From positions 1 to 5,377 of the forward strand of contig JALSIO010000118.1 in the NCBI GenBank assembly GCA_026989995.1: DNA of 5,377 bases. The letters run 5' to 3'. How positions within the stretch are numbered: position 1 is the first letter of the stretch; every line of letters starts with the position of its first letter. Positions 1-5,377 of the stretch are shown here, one piece after another. The notes under the pieces were generated by a model. That model searched no databases and had not been told where the DNA came from. It was given only the letters and a program-made list of their open reading frames with translations. This DNA is from Myxococcales bacterium (GTDB lineage: Bacteria; Myxococcota_A; UBA9160; JALSIO01). A program made the translations under genes and the position numbers.

Positions 1-396
1 CTGCTCGCGCGGCGGGTCCGCCACGTGCTCACCGAAAACGAGCGGGTGGATGCCCTCGCCCGGGCCCTCGAAGCGTGCGACCTCGAGAGCGCGGGCGCCG
101 TGCTGCGGGACGGGATGCGGAGCCTGCGCGAGGACTTCGAGGTCAGCATCCCCGAACTCGACTTCCTGTGCGACGAGGCCGACGGGCTGCCCGGTGGGCT
201 CGGCTCGCGCCTGACCGGCGCGGGGTTCGGTGGCTCTACGCTCCACCTGGTGCGGGCCGGGGCCGCCGGGGAGCTCGGTCGGGAGCTCGCCGCGCGCTAC
301 CGGGCCCGCTTCGGGCGGGAGGCCCGGCCGATGCCGGTGCAGCTCGGACCCGGGGCGGCCGCCTTCGACCTCGGGGAGGAAGGGGCCGACTCCTGA
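1..396 (+). CDS. galK: Galactokinase, C-terminal part (5' end outside window)
   Basis: Galactokinase phosphorylates galactose to galactose-1-phosphate with ATP in the cytoplasm, the entry step of the Leloir pathway. It belongs to the GHMP kinase superfamily. The frame is open from base 1 to a TGA at 394-396 and gives 131 residues. Seen directly: RRVRHVLTENERV (fragment residues 4-16), the family's R-x-RHV-x-(S/T)EN-x-RV block; SIPELDFL (49-56), matching the usual (S)-x-PELD-x-L; and GSRLTGAGFGG (68-78), the glycine-rich third GHMP motif near the C-terminus. The motif continues with Ser where Cys is common (GGS versus GGC). The gene is truncated only by the window edge; the N-terminal sugar-binding signature and ATP loop lie upstream. 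An internal GTG at 25 is not the start, because conserved sequence precedes it. It converges on the htrA gene. The family call is firm; substrate preference for galactose over another GHMP sugar is inferred from family resemblance. Confidence 0.93.
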   Translation: MLARRVRHVLTENERVDALARALEACDLESAGAVLRDGMRSLREDFEVSIPELDFLCDEADGLPGGLGSRLTGAGFGGSTLHLVRAGAAGELGRELAARYRARFGREARPMPVQLGPGAAAFDLGEEGADS

Positions 397-410
397 AGCC
401 CGGCGCGCCT

Positions 411-427
411 CCCGCGGGCGCCGCGGG
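411..427. terminator. GC hairpin between convergent galK and htrA, candidate bidirectional terminator
   Basis: CCCGCGG (411-417) and CCGCGGG (421-427) are perfect reverse complements around a GCG loop, giving a 7-bp all-GC stem. It lies in the 51-bp gap between two convergent stop codons (galK TGA at 394-396; htrA TGA on the minus strand at 448-450), where a shared terminator is expected. Neither strand has a following run of U, so it is not a classic intrinsic terminator. Short GC palindromes also arise by chance in DNA of this composition. Confidence 0.38.
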
Positions 428-447
428 GCTTCCCCGGGCCCGTGGGG

Positions 448-1920
448 TCAGGGGCCGGGTGCCGGAGCCTCGTCGGGCGCCGGCGGGGCATCCTCCGGCC
501 TGCGGGATCGCGAGCCGAGCGCCTCGCGGTCGTCGTCCTCCGCCGCGCGGATGACCGGGCGCCGCTTGAGCAGCAGGAACTTCGTCTCCTGGCCGCGCCG
601 CGCGGTCACGAGCAGGCGGTCGCGGTCCTCCACGGCCTCCATGGCCTGCTCGAAGTCCTCGAGGTCCTCGACCTTCCGATCCTCGACGCTCACCACCACG
701 TCGCCGCGGCGCAGGCCGGCCTCGCTGGCGGGGGAGCCCCGCGCCACGAAGGAGACGTAGACCCCCTTGCGGGTGGGGAGCCGCTGCTCGCGGTAGAGGC
801 TCTCCGTGATCTCCTGGACGTGGAAGCCGTCCTCGGTCTCCGCCTCCTCGGGCACCACCTTGGGCTGCCGCCCGAGCCGGACGCCCACCTCCCGCTCCCG
901 GTCGCCACGGCGGTAGCGGAGCCGGACCTCGTCGCCCGGATCGTGGGAGGCGACCATGCGCTGGAAGGTGCCGAGGTCCTCCTCCTTTTCCGCCTCCACC
1001 GGCCGTCCGTCGAAGGCCACGATGATGTCGCCCGGCTCGAGCCCGGCGCGCTCGGCTGGAGAGCCCCGGCTGACACTGTTCACGAGCACGCCGGTGAGGT
1101 CCGGGTCGCCGAAATAGGCGGCGAGGTCCCGGTCCACGGGCTGCACGGTGATCCCGAGCCAGCCGCGTTCGATCCCGCCCTCGGCGATCTGCCGCATCAC
1201 GTCGAGGGCGGTGTCGATGGGGATGGTGAAGCCGATTCCCCGTCCCTGCCCCCGGGAGTTGATGCCCACCACCCGGCCGTCGAGATCCACGAGGGGGCCG
1301 CCGGAGGAGCCGCGGTCGATCATCGCGTCGGTCTGGATGAAGTCGTTCAGCAGGTGCGGGATCTCGAGGTTGCGCCCCTTCGCCGAGACGATCCCGAAGG
1401 AGACCGTGCCGTCGAGGCCGTAGGGATTGCCGATGGCGAGCACCCACTGCCCGACCCGGAGATCCTCGGCGCTGCCGAACTCCGCCACCGCGAGGGGGCT
1501 GTCGGGCTCGATCCGGAGCAGGGCGATGTCGGTCTGCTTGTCGCTTCCGACCACCTCGGCCTCGACCTTGCCCTTCCGGCCGGGGATGGTGACGCTCACC
1601 TTCTCGGCGTGCTCCACCACGTGGTGGTTGGTGAGGATGTCGCCGTCGGCCGAGGCGATGACCCCCGAGCCGGTGACCTGGTTGCGCCGGTCGTTGACCT
1701 TCACGATGGCCTCGATGTGCACCACCGAGGGCTTGACGCGGTCGGAGACCTCGATGATCCGCTCCTGGAGCGGCTCCCACGGTCGGACTCCGGGGCGGGC
1801 GGGTTCCGGCGCCTCCTCGCTCCGGGCGGGGAGCGCGGGCCCGAGGAGCCCGAGCAGGGCGAGGGCGCCCGCCGGGAGGGCGGGCGGAATGCGGGGCAGG
1901 GCGCGCATGGCTCTCCTCAT
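448..1920 (-). CDS. Periplasmic HtrA/DegP-type serine protease with two PDZ domains
   Basis: This is an S1C-family (Deg/HtrA) protease that degrades or chaperones misfolded envelope proteins. It has 490 residues from the first ATG. Residues 1-33 look like a signal peptide: basic start, Ala/Leu-rich core around 14-30, then PAR-SEE. The trypsin-like domain runs about 50-250, with catalytic His100 (TNHHVV), Asp131 (QTDIALL) and Ser206 (GSSGGPL; the family usually has GNSGG). PDZ1 is about 253-350 (starts GWLGITVQ) and PDZ2 about 362-455. An acidic, proline-rich tail follows. Two PDZ domains match DegP/DegQ, but the insert before the catalytic His is short, unlike the long LA loop of E. coli DegP. 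The ATG at 1918-1920 overlaps the thiE stop as ATGA, yet has no Shine-Dalgarno. An in-frame ATG at 1906-1908 follows AGGAGA and may be the real start (486 residues, signal peptide intact). It is the last gene of the thiamine unit and has no visible promoter of its own. The family is certain; the exact paralog (degP, degQ or mucD) is not. Confidence 0.95.
   Translation of the reverse strand: MRRAMRALPRIPPALPAGALALLGLLGPALPARSEEAPEPARPGVRPWEPLQERIIEVSDRVKPSVVHIEAIVKVNDRRNQVTGSGVIASADGDILTNHHVVEHAEKVSVTIPGRKGKVEAEVVGSDKQTDIALLRIEPDSPLAVAEFGSAEDLRVGQWVLAIGNPYGLDGTVSFGIVSAKGRNLEIPHLLNDFIQTDAMIDRGSSGGPLVDLDGRVVGINSRGQGRGIGFTIPIDTALDVMRQIAEGGIERGWLGITVQPVDRDLAAYFGDPDLTGVLVNSVSRGSPAERAGLEPGDIIVAFDGRPVEAEKEEDLGTFQRMVASHDPGDEVRLRYRRGDREREVGVRLGRQPKVVPEEAETEDGFHVQEITESLYREQRLPTRKGVYVSFVARGSPASEAGLRRGDVVVSVEDRKVEDLEDFEQAMEAVEDRDRLLVTARRGQETKFLLLKRRPVIRAAEDDDREALGSRSRRPEDAPPAPDEAPAPGP
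1912..1917 (-). promoter_or_regulatory. Shine-Dalgarno for the second htrA start codon
   Basis: On the minus strand this reads AGGAGA, followed by GCC and an in-frame ATG at 1906-1908. It lies inside the first four codons of the longer htrA reading and partly overlaps the thiE stop codon. The first ATG (1918-1920) has only GC-rich sequence without a purine tract upstream. The site therefore favours initiation at 1908, although its spacing (3-4 nt) is on the short side. Ribosomes finishing thiE would stop on this site, which would permit coupled re-initiation at either ATG. Confidence 0.5.
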
Positions 1921-2597
1921 CGGCCGGTCGGGCCCGGGGCCTTCGCCCCGGTCGCGGCGCGGGCCGCCGAGGCGGCGTCGAGCCGCCGGCGGATCCTAGC
2001 GGCTGCTTCGCGCGGGTCGCGGGCGTCCAGGATGGCGCCGGTCACCGCGACCCCGGCCGCGCCGGCGGACACGGCCGCCGCGGCGTGGCCGGCGTCGAGG
2101 CCCCCCTGGGCCAGGACCGGTCGCGGGGCTTCCCCCAGCCGCTCGAGCACCGCGAGGCCGAGGGCCGGCCGGCCGGCCGGCTTGGAGCGCGGGGGAAGCA
2201 CGGGCGCGATCTGCACGTAGTCCACCGCCGGGTCGCCCGCGGCGGCGAGGGCCTCGTCCGGGTCGTGGGTGGAGACGCCGACGAGGGCCCCGGGGCCGAG
2301 CAGGGCCCGGGCGTCGGCCGGCCCCACGGCGTCCCACCCGAGGTGCACGCCGTCGGCCCCGGTCGCCATCGCCACGTCGAGGCGCCGGTTCACGATCACC
2401 CGCGCCCCGGTCCCCCGGAGCGCCCGCTGCACGGCCTCCACGAGCCTTGCGAGGGGCTCCCCGTCGAGGTCCTTCTCCCGGATCTGCACGAGGTCCACAC
2501 CGCCGGCCACGGCGGCCGCCACCCGGGCCGGGAGCGGGCCGCGGGCGAGGCGCCGGTCGGTCACCAGGCAGAGGATGGGCCGGCCGCCGAGGTGCAC
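1917..2597 (-). CDS. thiE: Thiamine phosphate synthase family protein (ThiE/TenI-like), atypical active site
   Basis: The expected role is to join HMP-pyrophosphate and thiazole phosphate into thiamine phosphate in the cytoplasm. The protein has 226 residues, close to the family's usual 210-220 plus an Ala/Arg-rich tail. It is a TIM-barrel family member by these motifs: LVTDRR (11-16), VQIREKDL (37-44, the Q-x-R-x-K pyrophosphate-binding triad), ADGVHLG (81-87), GVSTHD (107-112), RSKP (137-140) and QGGL (164-167). Canonical ThiE has N-D at the position of N70-R71 and QED where this protein has W88-D89-A90, so the two Mg-binding aspartates known from B. subtilis ThiE (Asp93, Asp112) are not in place. 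The T-x-T-K loop is P-R-S-K. The TenI catalytic His context (GHV) is also absent (IAPV). The start is GTG at 2595-2597, 16 nt after the thiG stop, with no Shine-Dalgarno, so coupling to thiG is likely. Its stop overlaps the htrA start (ATGA). Position after thiS-thiG supports a thiamine role; ThiE versus TenI-like activity is unresolved. Confidence 0.88.
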   Translation of the reverse strand: MHLGGRPILCLVTDRRLARGPLPARVAAAVAGGVDLVQIREKDLDGEPLARLVEAVQRALRGTGARVIVNRRLDVAMATGADGVHLGWDAVGPADARALLGPGALVGVSTHDPDEALAAAGDPAVDYVQIAPVLPPRSKPAGRPALGLAVLERLGEAPRPVLAQGGLDAGHAAAAVSAGAAGVAVTGAILDARDPREAAARIRRRLDAASAARAATGAKAPGPTGR

Positions 2598-2613
2598 GGC
2601 GAAACGCGACGGC

Positions 2614-3390
2614 CTAGAAGCTCGCCAGGCCGTCGAGGGGACTCGAGGCCGAGGCGTAAAGCCGCCTCGGCATGCGCCCCGCCTCGTAGGCGAGGCGCCC
2701 GGCCTCCACGGCGAGCCGCATGGCGCGGGCCATCCGCACCGGGTCGCGGGCAGCGGCGATCCCGGTGTTCATGAGCACGGCGGTGCAGCCGAGCTCCATG
2801 GCGATGGCCGCGTCGCTGGCCGTGCCCACGCCCGCGTCGACGATCACCGGCACGTCCACCGTTTCGAGGATGATGCGGATGTTGGCCGGGTTCCGGATGC
2901 CGAGACCCGAACCGATGGGGGCCGCGAGCGGCATCACCGCGGCGCAGCCCATGGCGGCGAGCCGCTGGCAGGCCACCGGGTCGTCGTTCACATAGGGCAG
3001 CACCGTGAAGCCCTCGTCCACGAGCACGCGCGCGGCCTCGAGGGTGGCCGGGACGTCGGGGAAGAGCGTCTTCTCGTCGCCGATCACCTCGAGCTTGACG
3101 AGGTCGGTGTCGAGGAGCTCCCGGGCGAGGTGCGCGGTGGTGATGGCGTCCTCGGCCGTGGTGCACCCGGCGGTGTTGGGCAGGATGGTGAAGCGGTCCG
3201 GGCGGATGAAGTCGAAGAGTCCCTCGCCCGGGGGCGCATCGAGCTTCACGCGCCGGAGCGCGACGGTCACCATCTCCGCACCCGAGGCCTCGGCGGCGGC
3301 GAGGTTCTGCTCGAAGGAGGCGTACTTTCCCGTGCCGATGATCAGCCGCGAGGTGAAGTGGTACCGACCGAGGCTGTAGCCCTCGCCCAT
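2614..3390 (-). CDS. thiG: Thiazole synthase
   Basis: ThiG builds the thiazole phosphate ring of thiamine from 1-deoxy-D-xylulose 5-phosphate, dehydroglycine and sulfur delivered by ThiS thiocarboxylate, in the cytoplasm. It has 258 residues, the usual family length. Conserved blocks seen: TVALRRV (42-48), LPNTAGC (70-76), [10 protein letters not shown] (96-105, where Lys99 corresponds to the Schiff-base lysine), LPYVNDDP (131-138), [12 protein letters not shown] (154-165), [12 protein letters not shown] (184-195), VLMNTGIA (205-212) and YASASSP near the end. No key residue is missing. The start at ATG 3388-3390 is chosen because GGAGGAG lies 5 nt upstream. An ATG at 3403-3405 would add five residues but contains that site inside its coding sequence. 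The frame stays open further up to 3828, which overlaps thiS and alr and is not coding. It sits 47 nt downstream of thiS and 16 nt upstream of thiE. The source of dehydroglycine (ThiH or ThiO) is not in this window. Confidence 0.97.
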   Translation of the reverse strand: MGEGYSLGRYHFTSRLIIGTGKYASFEQNLAAAEASGAEMVTVALRRVKLDAPPGEGLFDFIRPDRFTILPNTAGCTTAEDAITTAHLARELLDTDLVKLEVIGDEKTLFPDVPATLEAARVLVDEGFTVLPYVNDDPVACQRLAAMGCAAVMPLAAPIGSGLGIRNPANIRIILETVDVPVIVDAGVGTASDAAIAMELGCTAVLMNTGIAAARDPVRMARAMRLAVEAGRLAYEAGRMPRRLYASASSPLDGLASF

Positions 3391-3395
3391 GGCTG

Positions 3396-3402
3396 CTCCT
3401 CC
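3396..3402 (-). promoter_or_regulatory. Strong Shine-Dalgarno that sets the thiG start
   Basis: On the minus strand this reads GGAGGAG, with a 5-nt spacer (CAGCC) before the ATG at 3388-3390. It is one of the two clearest ribosome binding sites in the window. It decides between the two ATGs 15 nt apart: the upstream ATG (3403-3405) has only a weaker GGAG about 6 nt ahead of it. Confidence 0.75.
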
Positions 3403-3437
3403 CATCCTGATCTCCGGGGACCCGGGGTCGGGCTCCC

Positions 3438-3647
3438 TCAGCCGCCGCCCACGGCCTCGAGGATCTCCACCCGGTCTCCGGCCCGGAGGCGCACCGCGTC
3501 CCGCCGCGAGCGGGGAACCACCTCGCGGTTCACGGCCACCGCCACGCGCCGGGCGCCGAGCTCGAGGAGGCCGAGCAGCCGCCCGACGGTGCAGCCCTCC
3601 GGGACCTTCCGGCTCTCGCCGTTGACGAGGATCTCGATCGTGGTCAT
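3438..3647 (-). CDS. thiS: Sulfur carrier protein ThiS
   Basis: This is a small ubiquitin-fold sulfur carrier. Its C-terminal glycine is adenylated (by ThiF or a MoeB-like enzyme elsewhere) and converted to a thiocarboxylate that donates sulfur to ThiG. It has 69 residues, normal for the family (about 65-70). It opens with the beta strand IEILVNGE (4-11), has the [11 protein letters not shown] segment (15-25), [12 protein letters not shown] (35-46), and closes with [12 protein letters not shown] (58-69). The terminal Gly-Gly is the required functional tail; here it is extended to GGG, as is common. The start is ATG 3645-3647, because the N-terminal strand begins immediately. No clear Shine-Dalgarno precedes it. 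It is the first gene of the minus-strand thiamine unit and is divergent from alr across 80 bp. The match of size, tail and adjacent thiG makes ThiS far more likely than MoaD. Confidence 0.95.
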   Translation of the reverse strand: MTTIEILVNGESRKVPEGCTVGRLLGLLELGARRVAVAVNREVVPRSRRDAVRLRAGDRVEILEAVGGG

Positions 3648-3727
3648 GTCGGAACCGCGGTGCGTGCCCGCCCGATCGCGGGCGCGGCCTCCAACCTATC
3701 ACGGCGGGATCGGATACGCTCCCGGGG
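3648..3727. promoter_or_regulatory. Divergent thiS/alr intergenic region, expected to hold both promoters
   Basis: These 80 bp separate the thiS and alr start codons, so both transcripts must start here or inside the opposite gene. Two TANNNT-like -10 candidates are visible. On the plus strand TACGCT (3715-3720) is 7 nt from the alr ATG, a spacing that would give a nearly leaderless mRNA. On the minus strand TAGGTT (3693-3698) is about 45 nt from the thiS ATG. Neither has a good -35 box. Both genes also lack a clear Shine-Dalgarno. The hexamer assignments are tentative; only the presence of promoters is expected from layout. I see no TPP riboswitch core here. Confidence 0.45.
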
Positions 3728-4903
3728 ATGCGCCCCGTGGTCGCGCGCATCGACCTCGACGCCCTGCGCTCGAATCTCGCCGTGGCCCGGGAGCTCGCCG
3801 GGGGGCGCCGGGTGGTGGCCGTGGTCAAGGCCGACGCCTACGGCCACGGTGCCCTTTCCGTGGCCCGCGCGCTCCTCGCCGCCGGGTGCGAGGAGCTCGC
3901 GGTGGTGAGCGTCGAGGAGGCCGCTGCGCTCCGGGACGCCGGCATCGCCGCCCCGCTCCTCGTGCTCGGCGGGGTTCTCGATCGGGAGGATGCCCGGGAG
4001 GTCCTCGCCCGGCACCTCGTCCCCGCCCTCCAGGAACGCGCCCACCTCGAGCGTCTCCGGGAGGCGCTCCGGGAGGCCCCGCGCCCGCGGCCGGTCCCGG
4101 TGCAGGTGGAGATCGACACGGGGATGCGTAGGATGGGCGCCGCCGGGCCCGAGGCGGCCCGGCTGCTCGCGGAGGTCGTCGGGGATCCGGCCTTCGCCCT
4201 CGCCGGCGTCTTCACCCACCTCGCGCGCGCCGACGAGGCCGACCCGGCCCCGAGCCTCGCCCAGGCCGAGCAGCTCGCGCGGGTGCTCGCGCCCCTTCGG
4301 GAGAGGGGGGAGCAGCCGGGGAACGTCCACATCGCCAACTCGGCGGGGCTCCTCCACCTCCCGGCCCTGCTCCGGGCCCTGCCCGGGCAGACGGCGGTCC
4401 GTCCGGGTCTGCTGCTCTACGGGGTCTGCCCTCGACCGGACGTGCCCGAGCTCGCGCGGCGGCTCCGCCCGGTGATGACCCTCGCCGCCCGGGTCGTGCG
4501 GGTGGTGCGGCTCCAGCCGGGCGAGGCGGTGGGCTACGGGGGGACCTACCGGGCGGAGCGCCCCACGCGGCTCGCCACCATTCCCGTGGGCTACGGCGAC
4601 GGACTGCTGCGGAGCCTTTCGAACCGCGGTGCGGTGTGGATCCGGGGCGCCCTCCACCCGGTGGCGGGCCGCGTGTCGATGGACTCGACCACGGTGGACG
4701 TGGGGGCACACCCGGTGGAGGTGGGGGACGAGGTCGTGCTCTTCGGGGCGCTCCCGGAGCGGCCCGGACCCGGCGGCTCCGGGTCGCGGCTCGCGGTGGA
4801 GGAGGTCGCGGAGCGGGCCGGGACGATCCCCTACGAGCTCCTCGTGCGCATCGGTCCCCGGGTGGTCCGCGTCTTCGAGCCCGCGGCCCCGAGCCGTGGC
4901 TGA
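3728..4903 (+). CDS. alr: Alanine racemase
   Basis: This PLP enzyme interconverts L- and D-alanine in the cytoplasm and supplies D-Ala for peptidoglycan. It has 391 residues, slightly above the usual 360-380. The N-terminal barrel carries [11 protein letters not shown] (31-41), with Lys34 as the PLP-binding lysine. Arg225 in [10 protein letters not shown] (224-233) would contact the PLP pyridine nitrogen. Tyr270 in VGYGGTY (268-274) is the second catalytic base. IPVGYGDG (285-292) and [12 protein letters not shown] (314-325) lie in the C-terminal domain, the latter with Met318-Asp319. In [11 protein letters not shown] (127-137) Glu128 stands where many alanine racemases have a carbamylated lysine (K-x-DTGM). 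A short Gly/Pro-rich insert near 344-353 adds length. The start is ATG 3728, since [13 protein letters not shown] matches the usual family opening; no good Shine-Dalgarno precedes it. It is divergent from thiS and followed by a hairpin and purH on the same strand. D-Ala biosynthetic use rather than catabolism is inferred from context. Confidence 0.96.
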   Translation: MRPVVARIDLDALRSNLAVARELAGGRRVVAVVKADAYGHGALSVARALLAAGCEELAVVSVEEAAALRDAGIAAPLLVLGGVLDREDAREVLARHLVPALQERAHLERLREALREAPRPRPVPVQVEIDTGMRRMGAAGPEAARLLAEVVGDPAFALAGVFTHLARADEADPAPSLAQAEQLARVLAPLRERGEQPGNVHIANSAGLLHLPALLRALPGQTAVRPGLLLYGVCPRPDVPELARRLRPVMTLAARVVRVVRLQPGEAVGYGGTYRAERPTRLATIPVGYGDGLLRSLSNRGAVWIRGALHPVAGRVSMDSTTVDVGAHPVEVGDEVVLFGALPERPGPGGSGSRLAVEEVAERAGTIPYELLVRIGPRVVRVFEPAAPSRG

Positions 4904-4912
4904 GGCGCGCGC

Positions 4913-4939
4913 CCCCGGGGCCCCAAGGGGTCGCCGGGG
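4913..4939 (+). terminator. 11-bp GC hairpin just after alr, candidate terminator
   Basis: CCCCGG (4913-4918) pairs with CCGGGG (4934-4939). Inside it, GGCCC (4919-4923) pairs with GGGTC (4928-4932, one G-U pair), closing a CAAG loop (4924-4927) with a single bulged G at 4933. The structure begins 9 nt after the alr stop codon. No U tract follows, so it would have to act as a U-less hairpin or as an mRNA 3' end stabiliser. It suggests that alr and purH are separate transcription units. Confidence 0.45.
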
Positions 4940-5025
4940 TCCGCGCGGTGCGGCCCGCGACGCCGTGCCCGGGCTCGCGCGCGGGGCGGGCGCGGCCGAG
5001 GCTCCAAGGAAAGAGGGCCTTCCGC

Positions 5026-5031
5026 TAAGCT
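5026..5031 (+). promoter_or_regulatory. Tentative -10 element for purH
   Basis: TAAGCT sits in the least G+C-rich part of the 171-bp alr-purH gap (around 5003-5031), about 43 nt before the purH ATG, which would leave a leader of some 37 nt holding the Shine-Dalgarno. It fits a loose TANNNT pattern. The bases about 17 nt upstream (TCCAAG, 5003-5008) are only a poor -35. No operator is recognised. Confidence 0.25.
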
Positions 5032-5064
5032 GCGGCGTCTCCCGTCGCCCCCGCGCATCTCGGC

Positions 5065-5070
5065 AGGAGG
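5065..5070 (+). promoter_or_regulatory. Consensus Shine-Dalgarno of purH
   Basis: AGGAGG followed by ACCC and ATG at 5075-5077. This perfect core sets the purH start and contrasts with the absence of such sites before alr, thiS and thiE. Confidence 0.8.
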
Positions 5071-5074
5071 ACCC

Positions 5075-5377
5075 ATGGCCCCCCAGGACGCCACGCCGCG
5101 CGTTCGGCGCGCGCTCCTCTCCGTTTCCGACAAGACCGGGCTCGTCGATTTCGCCCGCGGGCTCGCGGAGCTCGGCGTCGAGCTCGTGGCCTCCGGCGGC
5201 ACCGCGGCGGCGCTGCGCGAGGCGGGGCTCCGGGTGGTGGAGGCGGCCGAGCTCACGGGCAGCCCCGAAATGCTCGGCGGCCGGGTCAAGACGCTCCACC
5301 CGAGGATCCACGGCGGCATCCTGGCGCGGCGGGACCACGAGGGCGATCGGCAGGACGTCGACCGGACCGGGCTCCCG
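5075..5377 (+). CDS. purH: Bifunctional AICAR transformylase/IMP cyclohydrolase, N-terminal part (3' end outside window)
   Basis: PurH carries out the last two steps of de novo purine synthesis in the cytoplasm: formylation of AICAR by the C-terminal domain and closure of FAICAR to IMP by the N-terminal domain. Only the first 101 residues lie here, all in the N-terminal MGS-like cyclohydrolase domain. Motifs seen: [15 protein letters not shown] (13-27), VASGGTA (38-44), [16 protein letters not shown] (61-76) and HGGILARRD (79-87). These are near-signature for PurH, including the SDKTG and GRVKTLHP substrate-binding blocks. The reading frame is open to the last base, with no stop. The start is ATG 5075, set by AGGAGG. 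The frame is intact, so truncation is due to the window only. The transformylase domain is not seen but is expected downstream. It follows alr on the same strand after a 171-bp gap with a hairpin. Confidence 0.96.
   Translation, partial: MAPQDATPRVRRALLSVSDKTGLVDFARGLAELGVELVASGGTAAALREAGLRVVEAAELTGSPEMLGGRVKTLHPRIHGGILARRDHEGDRQDVDRTGLP

Noticed and set aside
236..1780. 514-codon open frame on the minus strand in another frame of htrA and across galK
   Set aside because: It overlaps both the HtrA frame with its intact catalytic triad and the GalK motifs. Its translation is Arg/Gly/Pro-rich and lacks motifs.
442..2220. Very long open frame (592 codons) on the plus strand, antisense to htrA and thiE
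   Set aside because: It lies opposite two genes with clear catalytic motifs. Long antisense frames are expected where third positions are G/C and stops are rare. Its translation shows no family motif and is unusually His/Asp/Gly-rich.
3669..3684. Inverted repeat CGCCCG-ATCG-CGGGCG in the thiS/alr gap as an operator or hairpin
   Set aside because: It has only six base pairs of pure G/C in a very GC-rich background, and no second copy is seen in the window, so chance is a sufficient explanation.
3648..3727. TPP riboswitch ahead of thiS
   Set aside because: No conserved THI-element core (CTGAGA and its partners) is visible, and 80 bp is too short for the full element.
3391..3828. Upstream extension of the thiG frame to an ATG at 3828
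   Set aside because: The extension would run through thiS and the alr start. ThiG homology begins near 3390, where a strong Shine-Dalgarno sits, and the 258-residue product has normal family length.
2269..4131. 620-codon open frame on the plus strand crossing thiE, thiG, thiS and the start of alr
   Set aside because: It spans four real genes and an intergenic region in the wrong frame. Its end is an out-of-frame reading of alr.
3644..5338. 564-codon open frame on the minus strand opposite alr and purH
   Set aside because: It is the antisense shadow of alr and purH; composition is His/Arg/Gly/Pro-rich with no recognisable domain.
1..5377. A novel defence, mobile or secondary-metabolite system
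   Set aside because: Every sizeable frame with coding character maps to a known housekeeping family (GalK, HtrA, ThiE-like, ThiG, ThiS, Alr, PurH). There are no transposase, integrase, nuclease, repeat array or unknown-gene clusters, and composition is uniform throughout.

Overview
This window comes from a very G+C-rich bacterial chromosome (about three quarters G+C by eye, with third codon positions almost all G or C). It carries ordinary housekeeping genes packed tightly together. The periplasmic-type HtrA protease with a signal peptide and the gene content suggest a Gram-negative bacterium. The closing motif of ThiG (YASASSP) and the overall style would fit a high-GC proteobacterial or deltaproteobacterial-type lineage, but the sequence alone does not fix the taxonomy. 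I see no mobile element, CRISPR array, tRNA, rRNA or phage gene.

Layout: (1) 1-396 (+) is the C-terminal 131 residues of a galactokinase (GalK) that begins outside the window. (2) A 51-bp convergent gap (397-447) holds a perfect 7-bp GC hairpin. (3) 3647 down to 448 (-) is a compact four-gene unit transcribed right to left: thiS, thiG, a thiE-like gene and an htrA/degP-type serine protease. The gaps are 47 nt, 16 nt and a 4-nt ATGA overlap. (4) An 80-bp divergent intergenic region (3648-3727) must hold promoters for both sides. (5) 3728-4903 (+) is alanine racemase (alr). (6) A 171-bp gap (4904-5074) starts with an 11-bp hairpin and ends with a clear Shine-Dalgarno sequence. (7) 5075-5377 (+) is the N-terminal 101 residues of purH, cut by the window end.

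How the genes work together: ThiS (sulfur carrier) and ThiG (thiazole synthase) make the thiazole half of thiamine, and the ThiE-like protein would join thiazole phosphate to HMP-PP. The protease is translationally linked to the end of this operon without an obvious metabolic reason. Alr supplies D-alanine for peptidoglycan. PurH performs the last two steps of IMP synthesis. galK belongs to galactose catabolism and is unrelated to its neighbours.

No new multi-gene system is visible. The points most worth a second look are residue-level oddities: a ThiE-like protein lacking canonical metal-binding aspartates, an alanine racemase with Glu where a carbamylated Lys is usual, and the coupling of an HtrA protease to a thiamine operon. 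No gene-free stretch exceeds 300 bases.
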